A DNA stretch of 64,000 nucleotides, from positions 1-64,000 of the forward strand of contig JBOHUG010000070.1 in NCBI GenBank assembly GCA_050734135.1, written 5' to 3'. The notes beneath the pieces were generated by a model that was not told where the DNA came from, made no database searches, and saw only the letters and a program-made list of their open reading frames with translations. The translations under genes were made by a program, and so were the position numbers. This DNA comes from Bog-877 sp050734135 (GTDB lineage: Bacteria > Chloroflexota > Dormibacteria > Aeolococcales > Bog-877). Of the stretch, positions 24,712 to 31,655 are shown piece by piece. Within the stretch, counting starts at the first letter, position 1, and the number at the start of each line of letters is the position of its first letter.

Positions 24712-26736
24712 TCAATCAGAGGTAGCAGATTCCCTATCGGCGGCCAGCTCCGCCGCCAACTCCACGAACGGCCCAAGCGCCTCAGGATCGCTGACCGCGT
24801 CCGGGTCCAGCACCGATCCGGGAGCGGCTCCCTCCAGGATCCGTTTGATCGGCACCTCCAACTTCTTGCCACTCAAAGTTCGGGGGATCCGGGCCACCTG
24901 CTGGACCAGATCCGGCACATGGCGCGGGGAGAGATTTTGGCGGATGCCGCCGTTGATCTCAGAGCGCCGGGCATCGGTAAGCGGCTGGCCCGAGTCCAAG
25001 GTCACGAAGAGGAAGAGGCGGGAATCGCCCCCAGCCTGAGCCACGTCGACGACCAGGCTGTCCTCAATGGCGTCAAGTTCCTCGACCACCCGGTAGATCT
25101 CGCTGGTTCCCATCCGCACCCCGTGCCGGTTGATGGTGGAGTCAGAGCGCCCGTAGATGACCACCCCGCCGTCATTCCGGATCCGAATCCAGTCGCCGTG
25201 CCGCCAAACCCCGGGGTAGATGGAGAAGTAACTGTCCCGGTAGCGGGCTCCTTCCGGGTCACCCCAGAAATAGATCGGCATCGAGGGCATGGGTGCCCGG
25301 ATCACCAGCTCCCCCACCTGGTTGATCACCGACTGCCCGATCTCGTCGAACGCCTCCACCTGGGCTCCCAGCGCCCGGCATTGGATCACCCCGGCCCGGA
25401 CCGCCAGTCCGGGGCAGCCGAGAACGAACGCGGTGCAGAGGTCGGTGCCCCCACTGAGTGAGGCGACCCAGAGGTCGGCCTTGACCGTGCGGTACACCCA
25501 CTCGAACGCGCTCGGCGCGAGCGGGGATCCGGTGGAGCCCACGAATCGCAGCTGACCTAGCTCGTAATGTGTGGCCGGCTGGATCCCAGCCTTGACGCAG
25601 GCCCCGAGATGGGCCGCACTGGTTCCGAAGTGGGTCACCTTGGCGTCCGCAGCTAGCGCCCACAATCGCCCCAGGTCAGGTTCTGCCGGGCTGCCGTCGT
25701 AGAGGACTGGAGTGGCCTTCACCAGCAAGGCGCTGATCAGGTAGTTCCACATCATCCAGCCGGTGGTGGTGAACCAGAAGCTCCGATCCCCCTCGCCCAG
25801 GTCGGCATGCAAGCCGAGGACCTTCAGTTGCTCCAGGACGATGCCCCCATGGCTGTGCACGATCGCCTTTGGCAGTCCCGTCGTCCCCGACGAGTAGAGG
25901 ATCCACAGTGGATGCTCGAAGGGCACCCGCTCGAACCTAGGCTCCTCTCCATCCCGCACCAACTCATCCCAGCCCTGCCGCCCGGCACCCGGTTCGGTGG
26001 CTGCCGGGAAGAGGTACGGCACCAGAACCAGGCGTTGCAGCGACGGAAGTGCAGAGGCCAGCTTTTCGACCAGTTCACGACGATCGAAGGAGCGCCCGCC
26101 GTAGCGGTACCCGTCAGCGGCGAAGAGCACCTTGGGTTTGATTTGATAGAACCGGTCCAGCACGGCGCGTTCACCAAAGTCGGGCGAGCAACTCGACCAG
26201 ATGGCTCCGATGCTGACCGTCGCCAGGCAGGCGACCACCGCCTCCGGGATGTTGGGCAGGTAGCCCACTACCCGGTCTCCGGGGCCGACCCCCATGTGGC
26301 GCAGGTTCCGGGTCACGCTTCCCACCTGGAGCCGAAGCTCATCCCCGGTCAGCTGGCGAGGCGAGCGGAGCTCCGAGTACGCGATCAAGGCGATCGCATC
26401 TCCTGGGAGTTCGCGGAGCGCGTTCTCGGCGTAGTTCAGGGATGAACCCGCGAACCAGCGCGCTCCCGGCATGCTGCGAGATTCGAGTGCTCGCCCTCTG
26501 CCGCGGTCGCCGGCGATTCGGAAGTAGTCCCAGAGAGACTCCCAAAACTGCTCCAGCTCGGAAGTTGACCATTCCCAAAGCTGCTGATAGTCGGCAGCGG
26601 ACACTCCCCGCTCCCGCTCCAGCCACGCGGAGTAGTCAGCCAGCCGGGAGTTCTCGAAGAGCTCCGGGCGAGGCTGCCAGAGGAGATCCCCCTCCTGGGG
26701 GCCGCGGCTGCGCTCCACCGGCGCAAGATAACCCAT
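24712..26736 (-). CDS. acetoacetyl-CoA synthetase (acetoacetate-CoA ligase)
   Basis: An acyl-adenylate-forming ligase of acetoacetyl-CoA synthetase type, activating acetoacetate with ATP. The N-terminal LLWQPRPELFENSRLADYSAWL and WFAGSSLNYAENAL are typical of the acetyl/acetoacetyl-CoA synthetase group; the AMP-binding motif is LYSSGTTGLPKAI, followed by TTTGWMMWN, DLCTAF and, near the C-terminus, the catalytic lysine region RTLSGKKLEVPIKRIL. I start at ATG 26736 (674 aa); a GTG 20 codons upstream (26796) would overlap the preceding gene by 31 bases. It lets the cell use acetoacetate or free polymer-derived units for lipid synthesis. Confidence 0.9.
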   Translation of the reverse strand: MGYLAPVERSRGPQEGDLLWQPRPELFENSRLADYSAWLERERGVSAADYQQLWEWSTSELEQFWESLWDYFRIAGDRGRGRALESRSMPGARWFAGSSLNYAENALRELPGDAIALIAYSELRSPRQLTGDELRLQVGSVTRNLRHMGVGPGDRVVGYLPNIPEAVVACLATVSIGAIWSSCSPDFGERAVLDRFYQIKPKVLFAADGYRYGGRSFDRRELVEKLASALPSLQRLVLVPYLFPAATEPGAGRQGWDELVRDGEEPRFERVPFEHPLWILYSSGTTGLPKAIVHSHGGIVLEQLKVLGLHADLGEGDRSFWFTTTGWMMWNYLISALLVKATPVLYDGSPAEPDLGRLWALAADAKVTHFGTSAAHLGACVKAGIQPATHYELGQLRFVGSTGSPLAPSAFEWVYRTVKADLWVASLSGGTDLCTAFVLGCPGLAVRAGVIQCRALGAQVEAFDEIGQSVINQVGELVIRAPMPSMPIYFWGDPEGARYRDSYFSIYPGVWRHGDWIRIRNDGGVVIYGRSDSTINRHGVRMGTSEIYRVVEELDAIEDSLVVDVAQAGGDSRLFLFVTLDSGQPLTDARRSEINGGIRQNLSPRHVPDLVQQVARIPRTLSGKKLEVPIKRILEGAAPGSVLDPDAVSDPEALGPFVELAAELAADRESATSD

Positions 26737-26765
26737 CGCCGACCCTGGGGCCAACGCACGGCGGA

Positions 26766-27152
26766 TTAGCTCAGGGGCCCGTCCACTAGGCGACACGGGA
26801 TAGAGGCGTCCTCGTCCAGGTGATAGCTGGCGCAGACCCGGTGGTAGCCGTCCGCGATGGTGAGAGCCTGGTCCCCGGGAAGCTCGCCGCGCACCAGCAG
26901 AACGGGAGATAGCAGGTCACCCTTCCGCACCTTCTTCAGATCCCGAACCACTTCAGGGTCATCGACCGGCAGCAGGGGCAGGCGACTCGCCCGCAGGAGG
27001 TCCTTGGCCATGTGCTGAGTGACCGTAGCTGCCTTGAGCTTGCGTACCACCGCCAGCACCTCTGGGCGGCGCAATGTCAGCGAGAGATACGCTCCGGCGG
27101 CCGGAAAATCGTGCTCATCCGGCTCCGTCTTCCAGCGCTCTTTTTTCGTCAT
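26766..27152 (-). CDS. conserved hypothetical protein, ParB/sulfiredoxin-fold-like
   Basis: A 128-residue protein conserved in mycobacteria and relatives (recalled): KTEPDEHDFPAAGAYLSL, then AKDLLRASRLPLLP, SPVLLVRG and TIADGYHRVCASYHLDEDASIPCRLVD. The GYHRV/DxxIPC blocks resemble the ParB-like nuclease fold, but function is unknown. ATG 27152 is chosen because GGAGGT stands eight bases upstream; an earlier in-frame start (27170) lies before that site. It is upstream of the acetoacetyl-CoA synthetase on the same strand. Confidence 0.78.
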   Translation of the reverse strand: MTKKERWKTEPDEHDFPAAGAYLSLTLRRPEVLAVVRKLKAATVTQHMAKDLLRASRLPLLPVDDPEVVRDLKKVRKGDLLSPVLLVRGELPGDQALTIADGYHRVCASYHLDEDASIPCRLVDGPLS

Positions 27153-27209
27153 CACAGAACCTCCAGTCACCCCCGTACGGCAGCTGCGTCGCCGCCCCCT
27201 GGGGTAAGC

Positions 27210-28121
27210 CTAAGGCTTTGTCCCTTCCACGGGAACACTCCCGGGAGGAGAGGCGACCCCCGGCGGAATTCCGAACTCCACTCCCTGAGCCGCCAACTCG
27301 GCGCTGGCGTCTCGGCCGCCGGGACCACGCAAAACGTAGGCCGCGCCCACGGCGAGGAGCGCCCCCGCCACCGGACCGACCAGGTAGAGCCAGTAATTGG
27401 CAAAGTCGTGGATCGCGAAGTCGGGCCCGAAGGAGCGGGCCGGATTCATCGACGCCCCACTGATCGGACTCGCCCAGAGGCCAGCCAAGGCGATGTACCC
27501 AGCCACCGCGATCGCCGATAGAGCCCCCACGTTCTGGGCGCCCGACGCCGTTCCGAGGATGGTGCTGACCAAGCCCATGGTCAGGAGGGTCTCAAAAAAC
27601 AGTGCCTGCCCGGTGCTTACCCCAGCGCCCGGTTCCGTAGCGCCCAGCATCCCGACCTGGCCCAGCACGGCCGACAGCAGCAAACAGGCAAGGGTGGCTC
27701 CCACCAGCTGGGCGGCAACGTAACCGGGGACTCGACGCCAAGGGAAGTCACGTCGGAGAGCAAACGCCAGGCTGACGGCTGGATTCAGATGGGCTCCGGA
27801 CACCTTGCCCATGAAAAGGATGACGGCCATGACCATCAGCGCCGGGGCAACCACCTCCGCATCGCGGCCCACGGCACCGTGGCTGACGGCGCTCACCACG
27901 GCGCCGCCGGCGGCCACGGTGACCAAGAGGAAGGTTCCGAAAAGCTCGGAGAAGAGCCGGCGCCACTCGTGGCCGGGATCGTGAAAGTCCGTCAGCCAAC
28001 GAGGCTCGACTTGACCTTTCGGTCTAGCCTGAACCGCCCTTGAAACTTCAACCGGCCCAGTCACCTCGCCAGGGGCCAACGTCTGATTCCCGGGGGAGCC
28101 GGTCGGACGAGTTCTGGGCAT
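27210..28121 (-). CDS. MIP-family aquaporin
   Basis: A six-helix major intrinsic protein with both NPA boxes intact (GAHLNPAVS and GASMNPARS). The N-terminal ~55 residues are hydrophilic and longer than usual; the C-terminal tail (about 35 residues) is also extended. Length 303 compares with 230-280 for most bacterial aquaporins. The second NPA box is followed by R-S-F-G-P-D, the usual aromatic/arginine filter position. Water versus glycerol selectivity cannot be decided; the PAR rather than PARD after the second box favours a water-type channel. Confidence 0.9.
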   Translation of the reverse strand: MPRTRPTGSPGNQTLAPGEVTGPVEVSRAVQARPKGQVEPRWLTDFHDPGHEWRRLFSELFGTFLLVTVAAGGAVVSAVSHGAVGRDAEVVAPALMVMAVILFMGKVSGAHLNPAVSLAFALRRDFPWRRVPGYVAAQLVGATLACLLLSAVLGQVGMLGATEPGAGVSTGQALFFETLLTMGLVSTILGTASGAQNVGALSAIAVAGYIALAGLWASPISGASMNPARSFGPDFAIHDFANYWLYLVGPVAGALLAVGAAYVLRGPGGRDASAELAAQGVEFGIPPGVASPPGSVPVEGTKP

Positions 28122-28249
28122 TGGAGCAGAAGTAAACCGGATTGGAGCCGGGGTTCGCTGACCCGCGCCAATCCCTCACTGGTCCACTGCATGTTTTCGC
28201 CGGGCGCGGAGGCACCAGAGTTCGGCGCCGATCGACCGCAGGACCCCAT

Positions 28250-29101
28250 TCAGCCCGGCTGCCGCTCCACCCATGCCCCGGTGCTGGCGGCGGTCAGATG
28301 ACTGTAGGCGCGCCGGATCGCGGTCTGAGCGGGACGCCCGGGGAACGCGGTTTCGACGTCGAACTCAGCTGGGCGTCGGGAATTCCGGAATCCCTTGCGT
28401 GATAGATCCGCCAGTTGTTGCAAATCGTGGTGCTGTTGCCGCGCAAATTGGGCATCAACCACCGCCCCATGGCCGGGCACGATCTGATCTGGATCGAGAG
28501 CCAAGAGCACAGCCAGAGACTCCGGCCACTCGAGCGGAAACGAATCCTCGAAGGAGGGTGGAGCTCCCTCCTCGACCAGGTCGCCGGCAAAGAGAACCCG
28601 ATCGTGGGCAATCCAGGCCACGATGTCGTTGTCGGTATGGCCACGCCCGGGGTGGAGGAGGGTCACGACCCGCTCTCCCAGATCGAGCTCGACCTCGTCC
28701 TCCAGCAGACAGGCGGGGCTCACGAGCGGGCTGTTTGAGACCTGCAGCGCCAGCTCCTGGTCGCTAACCCGCAATTCCGTGATCACCTCTCGCTGCAGTT
28801 CCTCCCCATCCCAACGCAGGTGCTCGGCGCAGAGCCGGTGACTCCAGAGCACGTCAGGGTCAAATGCCCCGTTGCCGAAGCAGTGGTCAAAGTGGCTGTG
28901 CGTGTTCATCGCCCCCAGCGGGAGTTGCGTCATCTCCTTGGCGAGCTGGGAGATTTCTCGTCCGGCGTCGATCGAGGCGCCGGTGTCAACCAACAAGGCA
29001 CGCTCGCTGCCAAGGATCAAGCCGACATTCAACCGGAAGGCAGGCCAAGGCATCACCAGAATCCCAGGGGCTACCTCCTGCCAGGTGTCTGCCGCAGCCA
29101 T
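28250..29101 (-). CDS. metallo-beta-lactamase-fold hydrolase
   Basis: A 283-residue MBL-superfamily protein. The metal motif HSHFDH is intact (NTHSHFDHCFGN), with HPGRGHTDND, LFAGDLVEEG and IVPGHGAVVD supplying the further ligands. The fold matches glyoxalase-II or quinolone-signal-type hydrolases, whose substrate cannot be inferred. It is divergent from the two membrane genes that follow. Confidence 0.87.
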   Translation of the reverse strand: MAAADTWQEVAPGILVMPWPAFRLNVGLILGSERALLVDTGASIDAGREISQLAKEMTQLPLGAMNTHSHFDHCFGNGAFDPDVLWSHRLCAEHLRWDGEELQREVITELRVSDQELALQVSNSPLVSPACLLEDEVELDLGERVVTLLHPGRGHTDNDIVAWIAHDRVLFAGDLVEEGAPPSFEDSFPLEWPESLAVLLALDPDQIVPGHGAVVDAQFARQQHHDLQQLADLSRKGFRNSRRPAEFDVETAFPGRPAQTAIRRAYSHLTAASTGAWVERQPG

Positions 29102-29162
29102 CCGGACAGTTTGGGTCCGCGGAGTCGGTTTTTGTCGCCGGCGGTTCGTCTCCAGCCGGCAC

Positions 29163-29251
29163 CGTCACGAACCAGGCCACCTGCAGAGCCGCCGGGGTCG
29201 CTCGGCCTGCGCACACCGTTCGTTCGTCACGGCCGAACCAGGCCGTACTAT
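29163..29251 (+). promoter_or_regulatory. promoter with upstream direct repeats
   Basis: TACTAT (29246-29251) is a good -10, with TTCGTC 17 bases upstream as a weak -35. Two near-copies of CGTCACG-(GC)-CGAACCAGGCC lie at 29163-29178 and 29225-29244, the second overlapping the promoter spacer; they could be an activator or repressor site. It would serve the membrane-protein pair starting at 29310. Confidence 0.4.
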
Positions 29252-29309
29252 CGGGTGCTAGATGACTGGCTCGGGGAGCTGGGACCGCCGATGAGACGAA
29301 GGGAGAGGG

Positions 29310-29927
29310 TTGGTGGCAGATACGATCGGCGATTTTGCGATTCCTCCAACGGCGGCGGTGACCTCGGTCGCTCCGCCGCGGGTGACGATCATTCCCCTCG
29401 CGGGGCTGCCGCTCGTGGGCGCAGTTCTGGTGTTTTTAGTAGTGGCCATTGCCGGCAACTGGCTCTGGGCGCTTGACTTCCTCCACGTCGCCGGCGGGGG
29501 ACTCTGGACCGGAATCGACCTCTTCGTGGGACTGGTGATCGGTCCGATCATCGGTCGTATGTCGGTGCCGGCGCGGGTGGAATTCTCGACCCGGTTCATG
29601 CCCAAGATGGTTCTGATCATGCCCACCTTGGTGATCGTGACGCTGGCATCCGGGCTGCAGCTGGCTCGCGCCCTCGGCAACCTGGCCGTGGCGTACCCCA
29701 ACCACTGGTGGCTGGTCGCCTCCTTCGTCGTGGTCGGAATCATGGCCGTGATCGCAATCGGCCTGCTCGAGCCCGCCAACCTGGCCGTCTTGTTTGAGTT
29801 GAAGAAGCCGAAGCCGAACGGACTCTTGATCGCCAAGCTGATGCGCCGATTCGTCTACACCGCTGGCATCACCGGAGTGATGCAGATCGGCACCCTGATC
29901 ATCATGACCAGGCTCGCGACATGGTGA
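29310..29927 (+). CDS. integral membrane protein (CopD/DUF2269-like)
   Basis: A 205-residue protein with about five membrane helices. LWALDFLHVAGGGLWTGIDLFVGLVIGP resembles the histidine-containing helix of CopD/DUF2269 proteins, and later helices carry MVLIMPTLVIVTLASGLQLA. The start is TTG 29310 or GTG 29313 after AAGGGAGAGGG. The next gene begins inside its last codons (7-base overlap), so the two are co-translated and may form one membrane complex. Function unknown. Confidence 0.72.
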   Translation: MVADTIGDFAIPPTAAVTSVAPPRVTIIPLAGLPLVGAVLVFLVVAIAGNWLWALDFLHVAGGGLWTGIDLFVGLVIGPIIGRMSVPARVEFSTRFMPKMVLIMPTLVIVTLASGLQLARALGNLAVAYPNHWWLVASFVVVGIMAVIAIGLLEPANLAVLFELKKPKPNGLLIAKLMRRFVYTAGITGVMQIGTLIIMTRLATW

Positions 29928-30349
29928 CCGAGACCACCCCGGCGCTCTCGCAAAAACTGCCACCCGTAGTCGAGGTGACGGTCGCCTCGATGGCCTTTGT
30001 GATCGCGGGGGGCATTTTCCTAGCCTCCTATTTGCCCCACCAAGCCCCCCTCCCTGTGCCGAGCGCCCTCATCGCCCTGGCCGCACTCCTGCTGCTGAGC
30101 GCAATCGTGATGCTCTCCCAAGTGGGGGAATTCGCTTGGGACCGCTTCCGGCAGGTCAGCGGGTGGGCCCTTGTGGCGTACGTAGTGATCGCGGGAATGC
30201 TGGAGTACGTCATCGTGGACGACGGCACCAGCGGAGCATTGCTCCTGCTGATCACGGTAACCCTGATCATTTTTGCCCTCGACATCCCAATCGTGCTCGG
30301 GTTCTCGGTGGCGCGCCACCAGCAAGTGGTGCCCATCCCAGCACCGTGA
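29921..30349 (+). CDS. small four-helix membrane protein, partner of the preceding gene
   Basis: A 142-residue protein with about four predicted membrane helices (roughly 20-40, 50-68, 83-98 and 107-126) and no recognised motif; an acidic VIVDDG loop separates helices 3 and 4. The ATG overlaps the end of the preceding membrane-protein gene by seven bases, making an operon with it likely. Nothing suggests a specific function. Confidence 0.65.
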   Translation: MVTETTPALSQKLPPVVEVTVASMAFVIAGGIFLASYLPHQAPLPVPSALIALAALLLLSAIVMLSQVGEFAWDRFRQVSGWALVAYVVIAGMLEYVIVDDGTSGALLLLITVTLIIFALDIPIVLGFSVARHQQVVPIPAP

Positions 30350-31090
30350 CCTGGGCAGTCCGCCCGCGCTGAGTGGGCTCGGTGACCCCGCGGGCGTGAG
30401 CCACAGTCGGCCGAGTGATTTGGGACCGGTCTAGCTGCAAGTCCTCTGCGAGTTGGACCACGTCGCCTAAGGTGCGGCGGGTCGTAGCCCCGAGCACCTG
30501 AAGCTACAACTCCGCTGCCTTTCGGTCCCTTCCATGCGAGATCGCTGCTCGCGAGATGGAGCTCTGGAAGTGCGATCTAGGTCCCCGTCGGTGCCGAGCC
30601 GAACCGTTCGGATAATTGCCCGCGATCTAGCGCGGTGACCCCGGAAGAACGACTGACGGGGACCATCGACGGTCCCGGTGACTATCTCGGCACGGACACC
30701 TATCCCGGCCGGATCGAACCAGTTGACCGGCTGGTCCCCTCAGTGGTCCAGCGCGCCGCGATTGGTAGGGCACCTTAGGCGCAGGACTCGCTTGCTTGGA
30801 GCTCCCACAGGAGCCAGCCGGTCCGCCGGAGCTTACGCTCCACTCCCGGTCAGTTGTCAACAGTCTTCCAGCCGATACACTTGCCCTGCGAGCTGACACT
30901 GGGACCGAGCTTCGCCGCGGTCGAGACGGCGGCTGCCAGGATTCCCGAGCCCTCCAGCAGGGGCCTGGCGCTGCCTTCTCGGGCTCGGCCCAGCGGGTGG
31001 ATGGGTGGGCGGTCACTAGGCCAGGGATCTCGCCAGCCATGCCGGCGGCGCGCAGAGCCCGTGGCAGCACCGAGGTCGGGGCTAATCCGA
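30350..31090. other. gene-free stretch
   Basis: About 740 bases with no convincing gene. Open frames here on both strands are Arg/Ser/Pro-rich composition artefacts without ribosome binding sites or known motifs. Small inverted repeats occur (for example CCGAACCGTTCGG near 30598), but no repeat array, RNA gene or transposon end was recognised. Confidence 0.5.
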
Positions 31091-31222
31091 CTAAGGATTC
31101 CCGACGATGCTCAACTTAGGTGCGATAGCAGGGTCGTCTTGATCCTTCTCCACCGGCTGGACCGACTTGGCGTCTTCGTCACTCGACTCCACTGTCCCCT
31201 CGCAACCGCAGGTAGCGCACAT
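31091..31222 (-). CDS. 43-residue small protein with N-terminal MCATCGC motif
   Basis: Minus-strand ATG at 31222 with GGAGGAGG seven bases upstream, running 43 codons to TAG. The protein starts MCATCGCEGT and continues as an acidic, low-complexity tail (ESSDEDAK, EKDQDDP), ending KLSIVGNP. N-terminal MCxxCGC stretches occur in HypB-type nickel proteins and in small actinobacterial Cys-rich proteins (recalled), suggesting metal binding. An inverted repeat AACTCG/CGAGTT (31247-31263) lies just upstream in the probable promoter. Confidence 0.6.
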   Translation of the reverse strand: MCATCGCEGTVESSDEDAKSVQPVEKDQDDPAIAPKLSIVGNP

Positions 31223-31246
31223 CTCAACGCCTCCTCCACCTAGCTC

Positions 31247-31263
31247 AACTCGGGACGCGAGTT
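31247..31263 (-). promoter_or_regulatory. inverted repeat upstream of the Cys-rich small gene
   Basis: AACTCG-N5-CGAGTT, a perfect 6-base inverted repeat 25 bases before the ATG of the small Cys-rich protein. Its position fits an operator close to the transcription start; no regulator is assigned. Confidence 0.35.
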
Positions 31264-31521
31264 ATTTCCCCAGAGTCGTAATCCTAGCGCTGTCCAGTCC
31301 GAATGGATCAGGGTCCGGCGAGACGAACGGCAAAACGGGTTCAACCAACCTGACGGAATCTCTGCCACCGGGCGCCTTCCTTGACCGTCCTCCTGTGGCC
31401 GATCACCGCCAGAATCACTTGTTACCGCTGTTCGGTCACGCGGATCTCCCTCATGACGAAGGAATGTCAAACGTCTACCGAAGTAGGCGTCAACCCTCAG
31501 CCGAGCTTGCACAAAACAGCG

Positions 31522-31593
31522 AGCCGACGGGGAGATTCGAACTCCCGGCCAGCGGTTTACGAAACCGCTGCTCTACCACTGAGCTACGTCGGC
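31522..31593 (-). tRNA. tRNA-Thr (anticodon CGT)
   Basis: Acceptor GCCGACG pairs with CGTCGGC; the D arm is GCTCAGTGGTAGAGC; the anticodon stem GCGGT/ACCGC encloses TTCGTAA (anticodon CGT, reading ACG); the T arm is GGGAGTTCGAATCTCCC. Discriminator T, no encoded CCA. Confidence 0.95.
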
Positions 31594-31655
31594 GGGGACG
31601 GCGAGTTTACCAATGACCCGGCGCACTTCCTGTTCGCCGCCACCAAGCCGGCAGC

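Noticed and set aside
30627..31070. 147-codon open frame in the gene-free stretch
   Set aside because: Pro/Ser/Arg-rich, no ribosome binding site, no homology I recognise; typical spurious frame in high-GC intergenic DNA.
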